Positions 1 to 6,475 of a DNA stretch of 15,666 nt are shown here, in pieces. The notes beneath the pieces are model-generated. The model had not been told where the DNA came from and made no database searches. It saw nothing but the letters and a program-made list of their open reading frames with translations. The position numbers and the translations under genes were made by a program. How positions within the stretch are numbered: the stretch's first letter is position 1; each line of letters begins with the position of its first letter. Source of the DNA: Azospirillum sp. 51_20 (GTDB taxonomy: Bacteria > Pseudomonadota > Alphaproteobacteria > RF32 > CAG-239); NCBI GenBank assembly GCA_001917175.1, contig MNTV01000008.1:1-15666 (forward strand). The letters are read 5' to 3'.

Positions 1-2
1 GA

Positions 3-101
3 AAAGCAAAAGAAAGAGAAGAAAGGGAAAGAGAGGAAAAAGCGAAAAAAGATAAAAAGACGGAGAAAGAGGAAAGAAAACGGCAAAACAAATCTGCATG
101 A
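3..101 (+). CDS. Possible C-terminal end of a Glu/Lys-rich protein (partial)
   Basis: The third frame is open from the window edge to a TGA at 99-101 and would encode about 32 residues made almost only of Lys, Glu, Arg and Ala, like the charged helical or coiled-coil tail of a larger protein. The first 90 bases are almost all purines on this strand, so the first frame is also open (to 156) but would give a less balanced Lys/Arg-only peptide. No start codon or domain is visible. The tract could equally be non-coding purine-rich DNA. Confidence 0.3.
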   Translation, partial: KAKEREEREREEKAKKDKKTEKEERKRQNKSA

Positions 102-356
102 TATAATGAACTCAAAGCATATAAGAAGGCAAGCTTATTCTGACGGAGAGGGGTAACCGGACGATCGGAGAATTTCACGGAAGGGCCGCACCGATGGCGG
201 TCAACCGGCCTCCGATGGCCAGCTGGCTTGACAGTGGTGTCGCATTGTCAACTTCGTTTTTGATATTGAAAGGATGGGGATCGGGAAAATTCCCCGTCAG
301 ATGCATAGTCAGCTCTCTCAGTCGGAGATATATATCCTTTAGTCTTTTTCGGGCAT

Positions 357-635
357 TTGAAGGTTGCTTCCGCATACGAAGAGCACCGGACAAACAAGGA
401 ATCTTTGACGCTCTAGAAATTATGTTCGGGGCATGCTGTCAACTCGCTGCATCGGAACTTCACACGATTTTTTGTGGGGGCCGATGTCTTGAATGTTCCC
501 GCATACGAAGAGCACCGGACAAACCGGAAGGGAGTTTTTGTGTCAGGTTCCCGTCTGGTGCGGGCTCAATTTGTTCTGCCGAACCGTTTCGTGTCTTTCA
601 AACGTTTGCCGGCACTTGAAAGTTGTTCCGCATGC
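357..635. repeat. Three repeat copies phased exactly 129 bp apart in a gene-free region
   Basis: A 26-bp sequence (ccgcatacgaagagcaccgg plus acaaac) occurs identically at 370-395 and 499-524. A third, degenerate copy at 628-633 keeps only the ccgcat core. The GCAT core lies at 372, 501 and 630, so both intervals are exactly 129 bp. Each copy is preceded by a TTGAA-x-GTT motif (357, 489, 616). Sequence between the copies shows no convincing similarity. The whole 102-684 stretch (583 bp) has no credible gene. It also holds a TTGACA/TGTCAA inverted pair (228-233, 246-251; 12-bp spacing) of unknown meaning. Confidence 0.65.
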
Positions 636-639
636 TAAA

Positions 640-669
640 ACCCCCACGTTTTACGTGGGGTGTTTTTTT
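640..669. terminator. Bidirectional rho-independent terminator downstream of merR
   Basis: An 8-bp stem CCCCACGT/ACGTGGGG (642-649, 653-660) with a TTT loop is followed on the plus strand by GTTTTTTT. On the minus strand the stem is followed by TTTT. It closes the minus-strand ihfA-merR unit and would also stop any plus-strand transcript coming from the gene-free region on its left. Confidence 0.75.
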
Positions 670-684
670 GCGTTGGTTTTACGT

Positions 685-1065
685 TTACTTGCCAAGCGCT
701 TCTTGCAATTCGTCCCTGATTTCATGCAGCTCGGCAACCGTTTTGTCAAGTACCGACCGCTCGTCCGTTTCCGCAGCAAAAAAATCGTCTTGGATCGTTT
801 CTCCGATCAGTGCCTTAACGCCGGTACTGCGGATTTCCTTTTGCGCTCCCTCAATTGTCAGTCTTTTGACATACAACAGATTTTTTATACATTTCAACAG
901 CTCAACGTCGTCCGGCCGGTAATATCTCCGTCCGCCGTTTCTTTTCATCGGTTTTAGCTGAGAAAATTTTGTTTCCCAAAAGCGCAGCACATGAGTGCCT
1001 ACGCCGAGTTCCTCGGCAACTTCGGCAATCGTGCGGAATGCGGCTTTTGATTTGTTGACGACCAT
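685..1065 (-). CDS. MerR-family transcriptional regulator (the type linked to ihfA)
   Basis: 126 residues. The N-terminal winged helix-turn-helix of the MerR family covers roughly residues 10-75: TIAEVAEELGVGTHVLRFWE, then a KPMKRNGGRRYYRPDDVELL stretch, which is the typical wing and second recognition part. The C-terminal half is short and predicted helical or coiled-coil. It lacks the cysteine pattern of metal sensors, so its effector is unknown. The gene starts only 2 bases after the ihfA stop codon and shares its transcript. This pairing directly after ihfA is common in alphaproteobacteria, where the gene is normally annotated only as a MerR-family regulator. I see no binding site that can be assigned to it. 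Confidence 0.9.
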   Translation of the reverse strand: MVVNKSKAAFRTIAEVAEELGVGTHVLRFWETKFSQLKPMKRNGGRRYYRPDDVELLKCIKNLLYVKRLTIEGAQKEIRSTGVKALIGETIQDDFFAAETDERSVLDKTVAELHEIRDELQEALGK

Positions 1066-1067
1066 GT

Positions 1068-1358
1068 TTATTTCTTGTTGACGGCTTTGCGCATTGTTTG
1101 CGAGGGTTTGAAGGAAATGACCCGGCGCGAAGAAATTTCCGCTTCTACACCGGTTTTGGGGTTGCGTCCGATGCGGGGTTTTTTGTCTCTTAAGGCAAAC
1201 GTTCCGAAAGAAGACAGCTTGACGTCGCTGCCGGCAGCCAGTTCATTGACGATTTCTTCCAAAACCATATCCAGAATCTCTCCGGAATCCTTACGCGACA
1301 AGCCTACTTCCTGATAAAGAATTTCGGCGACATCCGCCCGGGTAATCGTTTTCATCAT
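1068..1358 (-). CDS. ihfA: Integration host factor subunit alpha
   Basis: 96 residues, about the usual length for IhfA/HU-type proteins. The first half gives the helical dimerisation region. The second half carries the beta-arm with the hallmark SSFGTF (residues ~49-54) and GRNPKTG (about 64-70), whose proline intercalates into DNA to bend it. IHF acts in the nucleoid as an alpha/beta heterodimer; the beta gene is not in this window. Two adjacent ATG codons (1358 and 1355) could start the protein. A GAGG Shine-Dalgarno-like element lies shortly upstream. A 97-bp gap separates it from fabH and contains its likely own promoter. It is co-transcribed with merR. Confidence 0.95.
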   Translation of the reverse strand: MMKTITRADVAEILYQEVGLSRKDSGEILDMVLEEIVNELAAGSDVKLSSFGTFALRDKKPRIGRNPKTGVEAEISSRRVISFKPSQTMRKAVNKK

Positions 1359-1399
1359 ATTTTGCCTCTTTTTCCTTTTTTGGTTTTGCTAAAACAGTG

Positions 1400-1437
1400 G
1401 CGCCAATATATCACAAAATATTTTAGCGCCAACATAT
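1400..1437 (-). promoter_or_regulatory. Putative ihfA promoter with a duplicated TTGGCGC element
   Basis: On the minus strand, TTGGCG (1432-1427) and TATATT (1410-1405) are spaced by 16 bp and fit a sigma-70 type promoter. A 12-base element, atgttggcgc/atattggcgc in core, occurs twice in direct orientation 26 bp apart (plus-strand gcgccaacatat at 1426-1437, gcgccaatatat at 1400-1411; one mismatch). One copy covers the -35 and the other lies at and just past the -10, an arrangement typical of an operator. The bound protein is unknown. Confidence 0.35.
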
Positions 1438-1455
1438 AATTTTATTATAAACAGT

Positions 1456-2436
1456 TTAAATACGAATCACCATTCCGCCCCAGGTAAATCCGGCGCCCAT
1501 GGCGCTGATGGCGATTACGTCGCCTTTTTTGAATTTGCCGGCGGCAAAAGATTCTGCCAATGCCAAAGGAATGGAAGCGGCCGAAGTGTTGCCGTGATGA
1601 TCTACGGTCACGACCACTTTGTCCATGTCAATTTCAAGCTTTTTGGCAACGGAATCGATAATCCGCAGGTTGGCCTGATGGGGAACGTACCAATTGACTT
1701 CGTTTATGTTTATGCCGGCAATCTTCAGGCTTTCTTCCACGCCCTGTACCAAACTCGGAATGGCTACTTTGAAAACTTCTTTGCCGTCCATGTGGATAAA
1801 ACCGGCTTTTTGGTTCAGCGAAACGCCGCCGTCCGAACAAAGATGGTCGTACTGGCTGCCGTCGGCATAAATTTTGGTGGCAAGAATCCCGGTATCGCTG
1901 CTGTCACCGGTTCCTTCCGCCGCGCGGAAAATTGCCGCGCCGGCACCGTCGCCGAACAGCACGCAGGTATTGCGGTCGGTCCAGTCGGTAATTTTGGAAA
2001 GCGTTTCGGCACCGATTACAAGCGCGGTTTTGACTTGCCCCAGGCGGATCATGTTATCGGCGATCTGTGAGGCATACACGAACCCCGAACAGGCGGCGTT
2101 GACGTCCATGGCCGGCGTGCCCGGATTGAGTTCCAGCCGTTTTGCCAGTTTGGCGGCGGTAGCCGGAAAAGTATTGTCCGGCGTAACGGTGGCAACGATG
2201 ACAAAATCAATTTCCGAGTTTTTAATGCCCGCATTTTCAATTGCCGTCAGTGCCGCGTCATATGACAAGTCGCAAGTCGTTTCTCCTTCGGCGGCGATAT
2301 GGCGGCTCCTGATGCCGGTGCGGGTACTGATCCACTCGTCGTTGGTCTCTACCATTTTCGACAAATCGTCATTAGTAAGTATTTTGGCCGGAAGCTTATA
2401 TCCCGTACCAATCAATTGAGATCGAATGACCGTCAT
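1456..2436 (-). CDS. fabH: Beta-ketoacyl-ACP synthase III (FabH)
   Basis: 326 residues, normal for KAS III. It condenses acetyl-CoA with malonyl-ACP to start type II fatty-acid synthesis in the cytoplasm. The catalytic triad is visible: Cys116 in AACSGF, His253 in VPHQANLRI and Asn283 in HHGNTSA. The glycine-rich C-terminal GAGFTWGG is also present. The ATG at 2436 overlaps the plsX stop by four bases (ATGA), so the two are probably translationally coupled. This plsX-fabH pairing is widespread in bacteria and supports the assignment. Confidence 0.97.
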   Translation of the reverse strand: MTVIRSQLIGTGYKLPAKILTNDDLSKMVETNDEWISTRTGIRSRHIAAEGETTCDLSYDAALTAIENAGIKNSEIDFVIVATVTPDNTFPATAAKLAKRLELNPGTPAMDVNAACSGFVYASQIADNMIRLGQVKTALVIGAETLSKITDWTDRNTCVLFGDGAGAAIFRAAEGTGDSSDTGILATKIYADGSQYDHLCSDGGVSLNQKAGFIHMDGKEVFKVAIPSLVQGVEESLKIAGININEVNWYVPHQANLRIIDSVAKKLEIDMDKVVVTVDHHGNTSAASIPLALAESFAAGKFKKGDVIAISAMGAGFTWGGMVIRI

Positions 2437-3488
2437 ACGTAGTATCCTTCATAAATGCTTTCTTGATTCAGTTCGTCCAAATCAATTTTTTCGATTTCTT
2501 TTCTGATCGTCGCAACAAAATCCTGACGCACGAGTTTGGCGGCGTTTTCTATTGCGACGGAATAGCCGACGGCATCGGTGCCGCCGTGACTTTTGACCGT
2601 CAGCCCGTTCAGGCCGATCAGCATGGCGCCGTTATACAAACGGGGATCCATGCTCTTTTTGATTTTGTAAATGACGCCGAGCATGAACGGCAGGCCGATT
2701 TTGGCCAAAAACGAACGCTTGATCGCCTTTTTGATCAGACGAACCACCAGACGCGCCGTTCCTTCGGTTGTTTTCAGCGCCACGTTTCCGGTAAAACCGT
2801 CGGCGACGATCACGTCTGCCGCACCGTTTGCAATCTCATGCGGCTCAATATAACCGGTGTAATTGATGTCAGTCTGCGAATTGTGCAGCATGCGGGCCGC
2901 CTGACGAATTTCTTCCTTGCCCTTCATTGCCTCCGCCCCGATGTTAAGCAGGGCAACCTTCGGTTTCGGCAGGTCGAGGGCATGTTTGGCAAAGACGTTG
3001 CCCATAATGGCAAACTCCGCCAGATTGACGGCGTCGCACTCGGTGTTGGCACCAAGGTCAAGCATTACGTAACGGCCGTTTAAATGCGGCATAATGGTGA
3101 CGATGGCAGGCCGGTGGATTTTCTGCATGGTTTTCAAAACCATTTTGGAAATGGCCATCAGCGCTCCGGTGTTGCCGGCGGAAACGATCGCCTGGGCGCG
3201 GCCGGAGCGGACGGCGTCAATTGCCATATACATGCTGGTGTTGCGGTTGCGGATAACCTGGGAAGGCTTGTCTTCGTTTTTTACCCATTCTGCCGTATGA
3301 CAGATTTTGCACACTTTCGCCAGTCTGGGATATTGCTTGAGCAGCGGCGCGATTTTGGCTTCGTCCCCGAACAGCAGAAAACGGACGTCGGGGTTTTTCC
3401 TGGCGGCGATGTTCACCCCCTCAATGACGACTCGAGGGGAATTATCTCCCCCCATCGCATCAATAGATATAACCAGATTATCAGACAA
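2433..3488 (-). CDS. plsX: Phosphate acyltransferase PlsX
   Basis: 351 residues, usual length. PlsX converts acyl-ACP to acyl-phosphate, the donor for PlsY in phosphatidic-acid synthesis; it is a peripheral membrane protein. The N-terminal ISIDAMGGDNSP is the family signature, followed by the expected Rossmann-like fold segments (SAGNTGAL, MLDLGANTECD, ADGFTGNVALK). There is no in-frame ATG in front of the conserved start, so translation most likely begins at the TTG at 3488, with GGAG about 10 bases upstream. An ATG at 3501 in another frame opens a 6-codon ORF (MERNFV) that ends across this TTG. It lies 35 bp downstream of rpmF and overlaps fabH. Confidence 0.95.
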   Translation of the reverse strand: MSDNLVISIDAMGGDNSPRVVIEGVNIAARKNPDVRFLLFGDEAKIAPLLKQYPRLAKVCKICHTAEWVKNEDKPSQVIRNRNTSMYMAIDAVRSGRAQAIVSAGNTGALMAISKMVLKTMQKIHRPAIVTIMPHLNGRYVMLDLGANTECDAVNLAEFAIMGNVFAKHALDLPKPKVALLNIGAEAMKGKEEIRQAARMLHNSQTDINYTGYIEPHEIANGAADVIVADGFTGNVALKTTEGTARLVVRLIKKAIKRSFLAKIGLPFMLGVIYKIKKSMDPRLYNGAMLIGLNGLTVKSHGGTDAVGYSVAIENAAKLVRQDFVATIRKEIEKIDLDELNQESIYEGYYV

Positions 3489-3523
3489 AATTGCGCTCCA
3501 TCCAGTTCTATGACAGTTTTAGT

Positions 3524-3709
3524 TTATTCGGCTGCTTTTTTAGCAACGACTTCGCGTTTGTCGTACTGACCGCAGGACGGGCAAACGTTGTGAGGTCTTT
3601 TCAGTTCGCCGCAGTTGGGGCATTCGTGATAAGCATTTGCACCCAATGCATCGTGAGAACGGCGCATGTCGCGACGCGATTTTGAAGTTTTATGTTTTGG
3701 TGTTGCCAT
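3524..3709 (-). CDS. rpmF: 50S ribosomal protein L32, zinc-binding form
   Basis: 61 residues. It begins MATPKHKTSKSRRDMRRSHD, the highly conserved L32 N-terminus, followed by a zinc ribbon with Cys30-x2-Cys33 and Cys43-x2-Cys46. All four ligands are intact, so this is the zinc-binding (C+) version. It is a component of the large ribosomal subunit. The ATG at 3709 has only a weak Shine-Dalgarno-like AAAAG upstream. It leads the rpmF-plsX-fabH series, with 35 bp to plsX. Confidence 0.97.
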   Translation of the reverse strand: MATPKHKTSKSRRDMRRSHDALGANAYHECPNCGELKRPHNVCPSCGQYDKREVVAKKAAE

Positions 3710-3776
3710 TTTCTTATTCTTTTCAAAAAAACATTGTTAGCACAAAAAATTTCAGGAAAAGCAATACTACAATTTT

Positions 3777-3822
3777 TTGCAAATTGCAACTTATTTCGCA
3801 TATTCCCGAAACGGTTAACCGT
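3777..3822. promoter_or_regulatory. Two palindromes in the yceD-rpmF gap
   Basis: The 152-bp AT-rich gap upstream of rpmF holds two perfect dyads: TTGCAA-A-TTGCAA (3777-3789) and ACGGTTAACCGT (3811-3822). They lie 68-113 bases upstream of the rpmF start, a suitable place for an operator controlling the rpmF-plsX-fabH transcript. No regulator can be named from the sequence. Confidence 0.3.
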
Positions 3823-3861
3823 CTTTTACTCAAAATTTTCGCATTTGGCAAGCATAATTTT

Positions 3862-4380
3862 TTATTTCTTCAGTTTTGCCAATACGTCAAAAGGATTATG
3901 TTTGTCTTCCGTTCCGTCGTCAAATTCGGACTCGAAGACAAATACTTCTCCCGGCCGGCGCGGATAGTCGTCCAGGCGCAGCGCTATCTGTTCGATTACG
4001 ATGTCGGCCAGGTCGATTTTTCCGCCGACGACCACGTCCGGCAGATCGGCCGTCCAGTCTTCCGCCTCTTCCCGCTGGCTGGCATAAGTGGCGCGGGTGT
4101 CAAAACGAAGGGAAAAGTCAAAATCGTAATTCTGGTCGAACAGTTCCAGCGAGATCACGCTTTCAAGCTTTATGCCGGCAAAGACATGTCCGGAAACGTC
4201 AAGTATGCCTTCCGCGTGGTTGTTTTTCAGCCGAAGGTCGGCTTCCAGCCGGTTGACGGCGGGAAGCTGCAGAACTTCCGCCAGATAACGGCAGTCCGCT
4301 TCCTCCGCCCGCAAACGGTAATGCTGCTCCGCCTGCGGCAGGTCGGCGACGGTCAGCGGATAAGAAAATTTTTTTTGCAT
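3862..4380 (-). CDS. YceD/DUF177 family protein
   Basis: 172 residues from the ATG at 4380, which has GGGGAA upstream. An in-frame ATG 24 codons earlier (4452) would overlap the divergent bamE gene and add a non-conserved segment, so it was rejected. The C-terminal half contains the family's conserved acidic part: ADLPDVVVGGKIDLADIVIE, then the LRLDDYPRRPG motif at about residues 133-143, and an NPFDVLAKLKK end. YceD proteins are encoded next to rpmF in most bacteria and have been linked to 23S rRNA maturation; the molecular role is not settled. In many bacteria it is co-transcribed with rpmF; here 152 bp separate the two, with possible regulatory dyads between. Confidence 0.88.
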   Translation of the reverse strand: MQKKFSYPLTVADLPQAEQHYRLRAEEADCRYLAEVLQLPAVNRLEADLRLKNNHAEGILDVSGHVFAGIKLESVISLELFDQNYDFDFSLRFDTRATYASQREEAEDWTADLPDVVVGGKIDLADIVIEQIALRLDDYPRRPGEVFVFESEFDDGTEDKHNPFDVLAKLKK

Positions 4381-4439
4381 AAATATATTCCCCGTGTTAT
4401 ATATGTTTAACAAATTGGAACCTATAATGATAAGGATAA

Positions 4440-4907
4440 ATGATGATGTCAACCAACAAAATCTTTTTTTTAAGCGCGGTTCTGCTCGGGCTTTCCGCCT
4501 GTGCCAAGGACACCTTTACCACATATACCGGCAACATGCCGTCCGAGGACAAAATCGAACGCCTGGCGCCGGGAATGGGCAGGGAACAGGTGCGCGAGCT
4601 TCTGGGTTCTCCTTCTTCGGTCGTTTCGCTTGACCGTGACACCTGGATTTACATGTCGGCGGAAATCGAACAGATCGCGTTCATGCGCCCGGAGGAAACC
4701 GAACGCCGGCTGCTGGTGGTCAAATTCGGTCAGGACGGCAAGGTTGCCGACATCAAACACATCGACAAATCGAAAGGCAGGGAAATTGAGGTCAGCGAAC
4801 AGGAAACGGCCGTGCCCGAACAGGAACAGGGCTTCTTCCGCAAATATTTCGGCGGGGTCGGGCAAATTACCCCGTTCGGCGGCGGAACCGACATTGACGA
4901 ACAATAG
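4440..4907 (+). CDS. bamE: BamE/SmpA/OmlA-family outer-membrane lipoprotein
   Basis: 155 residues. The N-terminal signal has a hydrophobic core and a lipobox LLGLSAC with the lipidated cysteine at residue 21. The mature part carries the BamE (SmpA/OmlA) domain with the hallmark LAPGMGREQVRELLGSPS (about residues 42-59) and a following WIYMS beta-strand. BamE is an accessory lipoprotein of the BAM complex, which inserts outer-membrane beta-barrels. Three consecutive ATG codons (4440, 4443, 4446) follow an AAGGA at 4432-4436; the exact start is uncertain. The C-terminal ~35 residues are Glu/Gln-rich then Gly-rich and look disordered. It is divergent from yceD and monocistronic, ending in a strong terminator. 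Confidence 0.92.
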   Translation: MMMSTNKIFFLSAVLLGLSACAKDTFTTYTGNMPSEDKIERLAPGMGREQVRELLGSPSSVVSLDRDTWIYMSAEIEQIAFMRPEETERRLLVVKFGQDGKVADIKHIDKSKGREIEVSEQETAVPEQEQGFFRKYFGGVGQITPFGGGTDIDEQ

Positions 4908-4911
4908 TCCG

Positions 4912-4944
4912 AAAAAACTCCCGGAAATTTCCGGGAGTTTTTTT
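4912..4944. terminator. Terminator after bamE
   Basis: A near-perfect hairpin with stem ACTCCCGGAAA/TTTCCGGGAGT is flanked by an A-run on the left and a T-run on the right, so it can act in both directions. It starts five bases after the bamE stop. Confidence 0.85.
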
Positions 4945-5040
4945 GACGTTTGCAAACATTGAAAAAACGGCGAAAGAAGCAAAAGGCAAGAAGGAAAAGC
5001 GCAAAAACAAAGGAACGCCGGAGATTCTCTTTGTCCGGTA

Positions 5041-5475
5041 TCAGTCCACGGCTTTCCGCCAGTCTTGTCCGTTGATCAGCATTCTTTTTGCCAGCGGACG
5101 GAAACCGGGAGCAAAACCGTAAACGACTTCAAATACCCTGTCGTCGTTTTCACCGTTGCGGAAAATCCGGTCCAATTCCGCGGCTTTTCGTTCGGGGATA
5201 TAGAAACGATGGTTGTTTCCCCACAATCCGTCGATTCCGCTTTCATAAAACGCTTCTTTCGGACAGATTCCGTTTTCAAACTGGCCGCAGTCGGTGTTTT
5301 CCCAGTCGATCGTATAGGCAATGTAGTGTCCGGACAGCAGGTCCCGCGGGTCGTAACCGGCAATGCGCACGGTAACTTCCGGCAGACCGGCGCGCATGAC
5401 GGCAAGTGCCGCGGTCAGAAGAGCCAGAAACAAAACCGGCGCGGCCGTAAGCAGCAGGTTGATTTTTTTTGTCAT
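5041..5475 (-). CDS. GDYXXLXY-family protein
   Basis: 144 residues. One N-terminal membrane anchor or uncleaved signal (about residues 7-27) precedes a probably periplasmic domain. It holds the family-defining stretch YDPRDLLSGHYIAYTIDW (residues ~41-58), a variant of the DPRxxLxGDYxxLxY motif in which Asp is replaced by His (GHY). A conserved-looking PLAKRMLINGQDW ends the protein. The family's biochemical function is unknown. Its ATG overlaps the stop of the upstream DUF2157 gene by four bases, the usual pairing of these families, and a GGAG site precedes it. A weak inverted repeat (CCGGA/TCCGG, 5018-5038) lies just past its stop. Confidence 0.75.
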   Translation of the reverse strand: MTKKINLLLTAAPVLFLALLTAALAVMRAGLPEVTVRIAGYDPRDLLSGHYIAYTIDWENTDCGQFENGICPKEAFYESGIDGLWGNNHRFYIPERKAAELDRIFRNGENDDRVFEVVYGFAPGFRPLAKRMLINGQDWRKAVD

Positions 5476-6440
5476 CTGTTTTCTCCTCTGATATTTGCCG
5501 TTTTGTCCGTAATTGCTTTCGTGACCAAAACCAACGCCATAATAAGCGCGCCGGAAATGACAAGACCGACGCCGGTCGTCAGCAAATCACCGAAGAGGCG
5601 GAGATAGGCGACGAAAAACGAAACGCCGATCATGGCAATGTTGAAATTGGTCATTTTCGGCGAATTGTGCCGGTAATAAATCCATGCCGCCGCAGCGTAT
5701 GCGGCGATGGCCGCCGCCATGCCCGACACTGTCAGGGACGAAGTGAAGAAGAAGTCGCCGACAAGCAGGAAAAAGGCCGAGCAATAGGCAAAAAATTCAA
5801 AATATCCGCGGCATACCGCAAATACCGGATATTTTCGCTTAAAAAGCAGATTCAACCGGTAAAAGGCATAAGCGCCCAGCCCGTAAAAGATGATAAAGAG
5901 GGCGCCGGCAACCGCCGGTTCGGCAGAAATGTGATCGTGTATAAACAAAATCACGTTTTCGGCAAATTTCCAAAACGCCGGCCGGAAGCAAAGTCCGTAA
6001 AAAAATACCGGCACCCAAAACAAAGGCAGCGCTTTTTTTGCTCTGAATATGCCAAAAACCCGGTTGCTGCGTAATGTGCAACCGGGTTTCTCGACATGCT
6101 GTAAGCAGGGGATACAGAGGTACAGATATTTCAGCTTTGTTTTGCCGGGTATCAGGTGCGCTGCACCTGGCCATCGACCTCCGGGTAGGGCAGCTATCTG
6201 CAGCGGTGGCCCTTCATGGGTTATAAACAAAAAATTAAATAATGAATCATAGCGGCATCGCGTGGGACGACGCAGCTTGCCATTGTCTACAGGGGCTGTC
6301 CTGCACCTCCTATTGAGGAGAATACTCGGCAGATGCGGCGTTTTGTTTTGGCTTTCAAAGTCCAAAATCAGCTGTTTTTGTTCCGGGGCAATCAGCCGGT
6401 TTTGTTCCCATAAGGTCAGTCTGTTGTTTAGCCGGCTCAT
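5472..6440 (-). CDS. DUF2157-family membrane protein, probably disrupted by an insertion
   Basis: An uninterrupted frame of 322 residues, but it is composite. Residues 1-40 match the cytoplasmic N-terminus of DUF2157 proteins (NRLTLWEQNRLIAPEQKQLI and on). Residues ~42-133 have low hydrophobicity, several Cys and Pro, and coincide with a hairpin-rich insertion that includes a terminator. From about residue 134 the typical membrane domain resumes with some six hydrophobic helices and a family-like end (FNIAMIGVSFFVAYLRLFGD, then a final helix). The first transmembrane helices expected after residue 45 seem to be missing. AAGGAG precedes the ATG at 6440. It lies between lemA and the GDYXXLXY gene. 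Function of the family is unknown. I expect a non-functional or altered product; the open frame through the insert may be chance. Confidence 0.6.
   Translation of the reverse strand: MSRLNNRLTLWEQNRLIAPEQKQLILDFESQNKTPHLPSILLNRRCRTAPVDNGKLRRPTRCRYDSLFNFLFITHEGPPLQIAALPGGRWPGAAHLIPGKTKLKYLYLCIPCLQHVEKPGCTLRSNRVFGIFRAKKALPLFWVPVFFYGLCFRPAFWKFAENVILFIHDHISAEPAVAGALFIIFYGLGAYAFYRLNLLFKRKYPVFAVCRGYFEFFAYCSAFFLLVGDFFFTSSLTVSGMAAAIAAYAAAAWIYYRHNSPKMTNFNIAMIGVSFFVAYLRLFGDLLTTGVGLVISGALIMALVLVTKAITDKTANIRGENR
6050..6319 (-). other. Hairpin-rich insertion inside the DUF2157 gene; candidate structured RNA or miniature mobile element
   Basis: About 270 bp interrupting a conserved gene where its first membrane helices should be. 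Read on the minus strand it contains in order: CTCCT/AGGAG (6320-6307); a compound hairpin GGCA-GCGT/ACGC-TGCC (6281-6254); an AT-rich linker (6215-6245); AGGGC/GCCCT (6213-6187); a perfect 7-bp stem CAGGTGC/GCACCTG (6169-6153); CTGTA/TACAG (6117-6099); and a 12-bp terminator hairpin (6089-6056). GAATA flanks it at 6045-6049 and 6320-6324 and could be a target-site duplication, although 5 bases can match by chance. There is no transposase. I do not recognise an RNA family. Boundaries are approximate. Confidence 0.5.
6056..6089 (-). terminator. Strong terminator-like hairpin inside the DUF2157 frame
   Basis: On the minus strand AAACCCGGTTGC pairs with GCAACCGGGTTT (12 bp, 10-base loop) and is followed by T-residues. 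It would end a minus-strand transcript within the DUF2157 frame and could reduce expression of the downstream GDYXXLXY gene. Confidence 0.65.
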
Positions 6441-6475
6441 TGCTTTCTCCTTTCGTGCGGCGGTTGTTTAGGCGG

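Noticed and set aside
175..393. 72-residue minus-strand frame
   Set aside because: It needs a TTG start within the repeat, has no Shine-Dalgarno sequence and no recognisable motif; a gene remnant cannot be excluded.
194..619. 141-residue plus-strand reading frame
   Set aside because: It merely spans the 129-bp phased repeats (129 is a multiple of 3), is Cys-rich without any domain and has no ribosome binding site.
357..635. CRISPR array based on the repeated 26-37-bp sequence
   Set aside because: Copies are 129 bp apart, far beyond normal spacer length, only two are identical and no cas gene is present.
685..1065. The MerR gene next to ihfA as regulator of the flavodoxin promoter
   Set aside because: It lies over 7 kb away in a housekeeping operon and belongs to another subgroup; nothing in the sequence links the two.
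4423..4428. TATAAT as -10 of bamE
   Set aside because: It would put the transcription start on the ribosome binding site, and no -35 lies at the right distance.
4381..4452. Upstream start for YceD
   Set aside because: It would overlap the bamE start and add non-conserved residues, while the ATG at 4380 has a ribosome binding site.
6049..6252. 67-residue plus-strand frame in the DUF2157 insertion
   Set aside because: It is Cys- and Pro-rich without a domain or ribosome binding site, and the sequence is better explained by paired stems.
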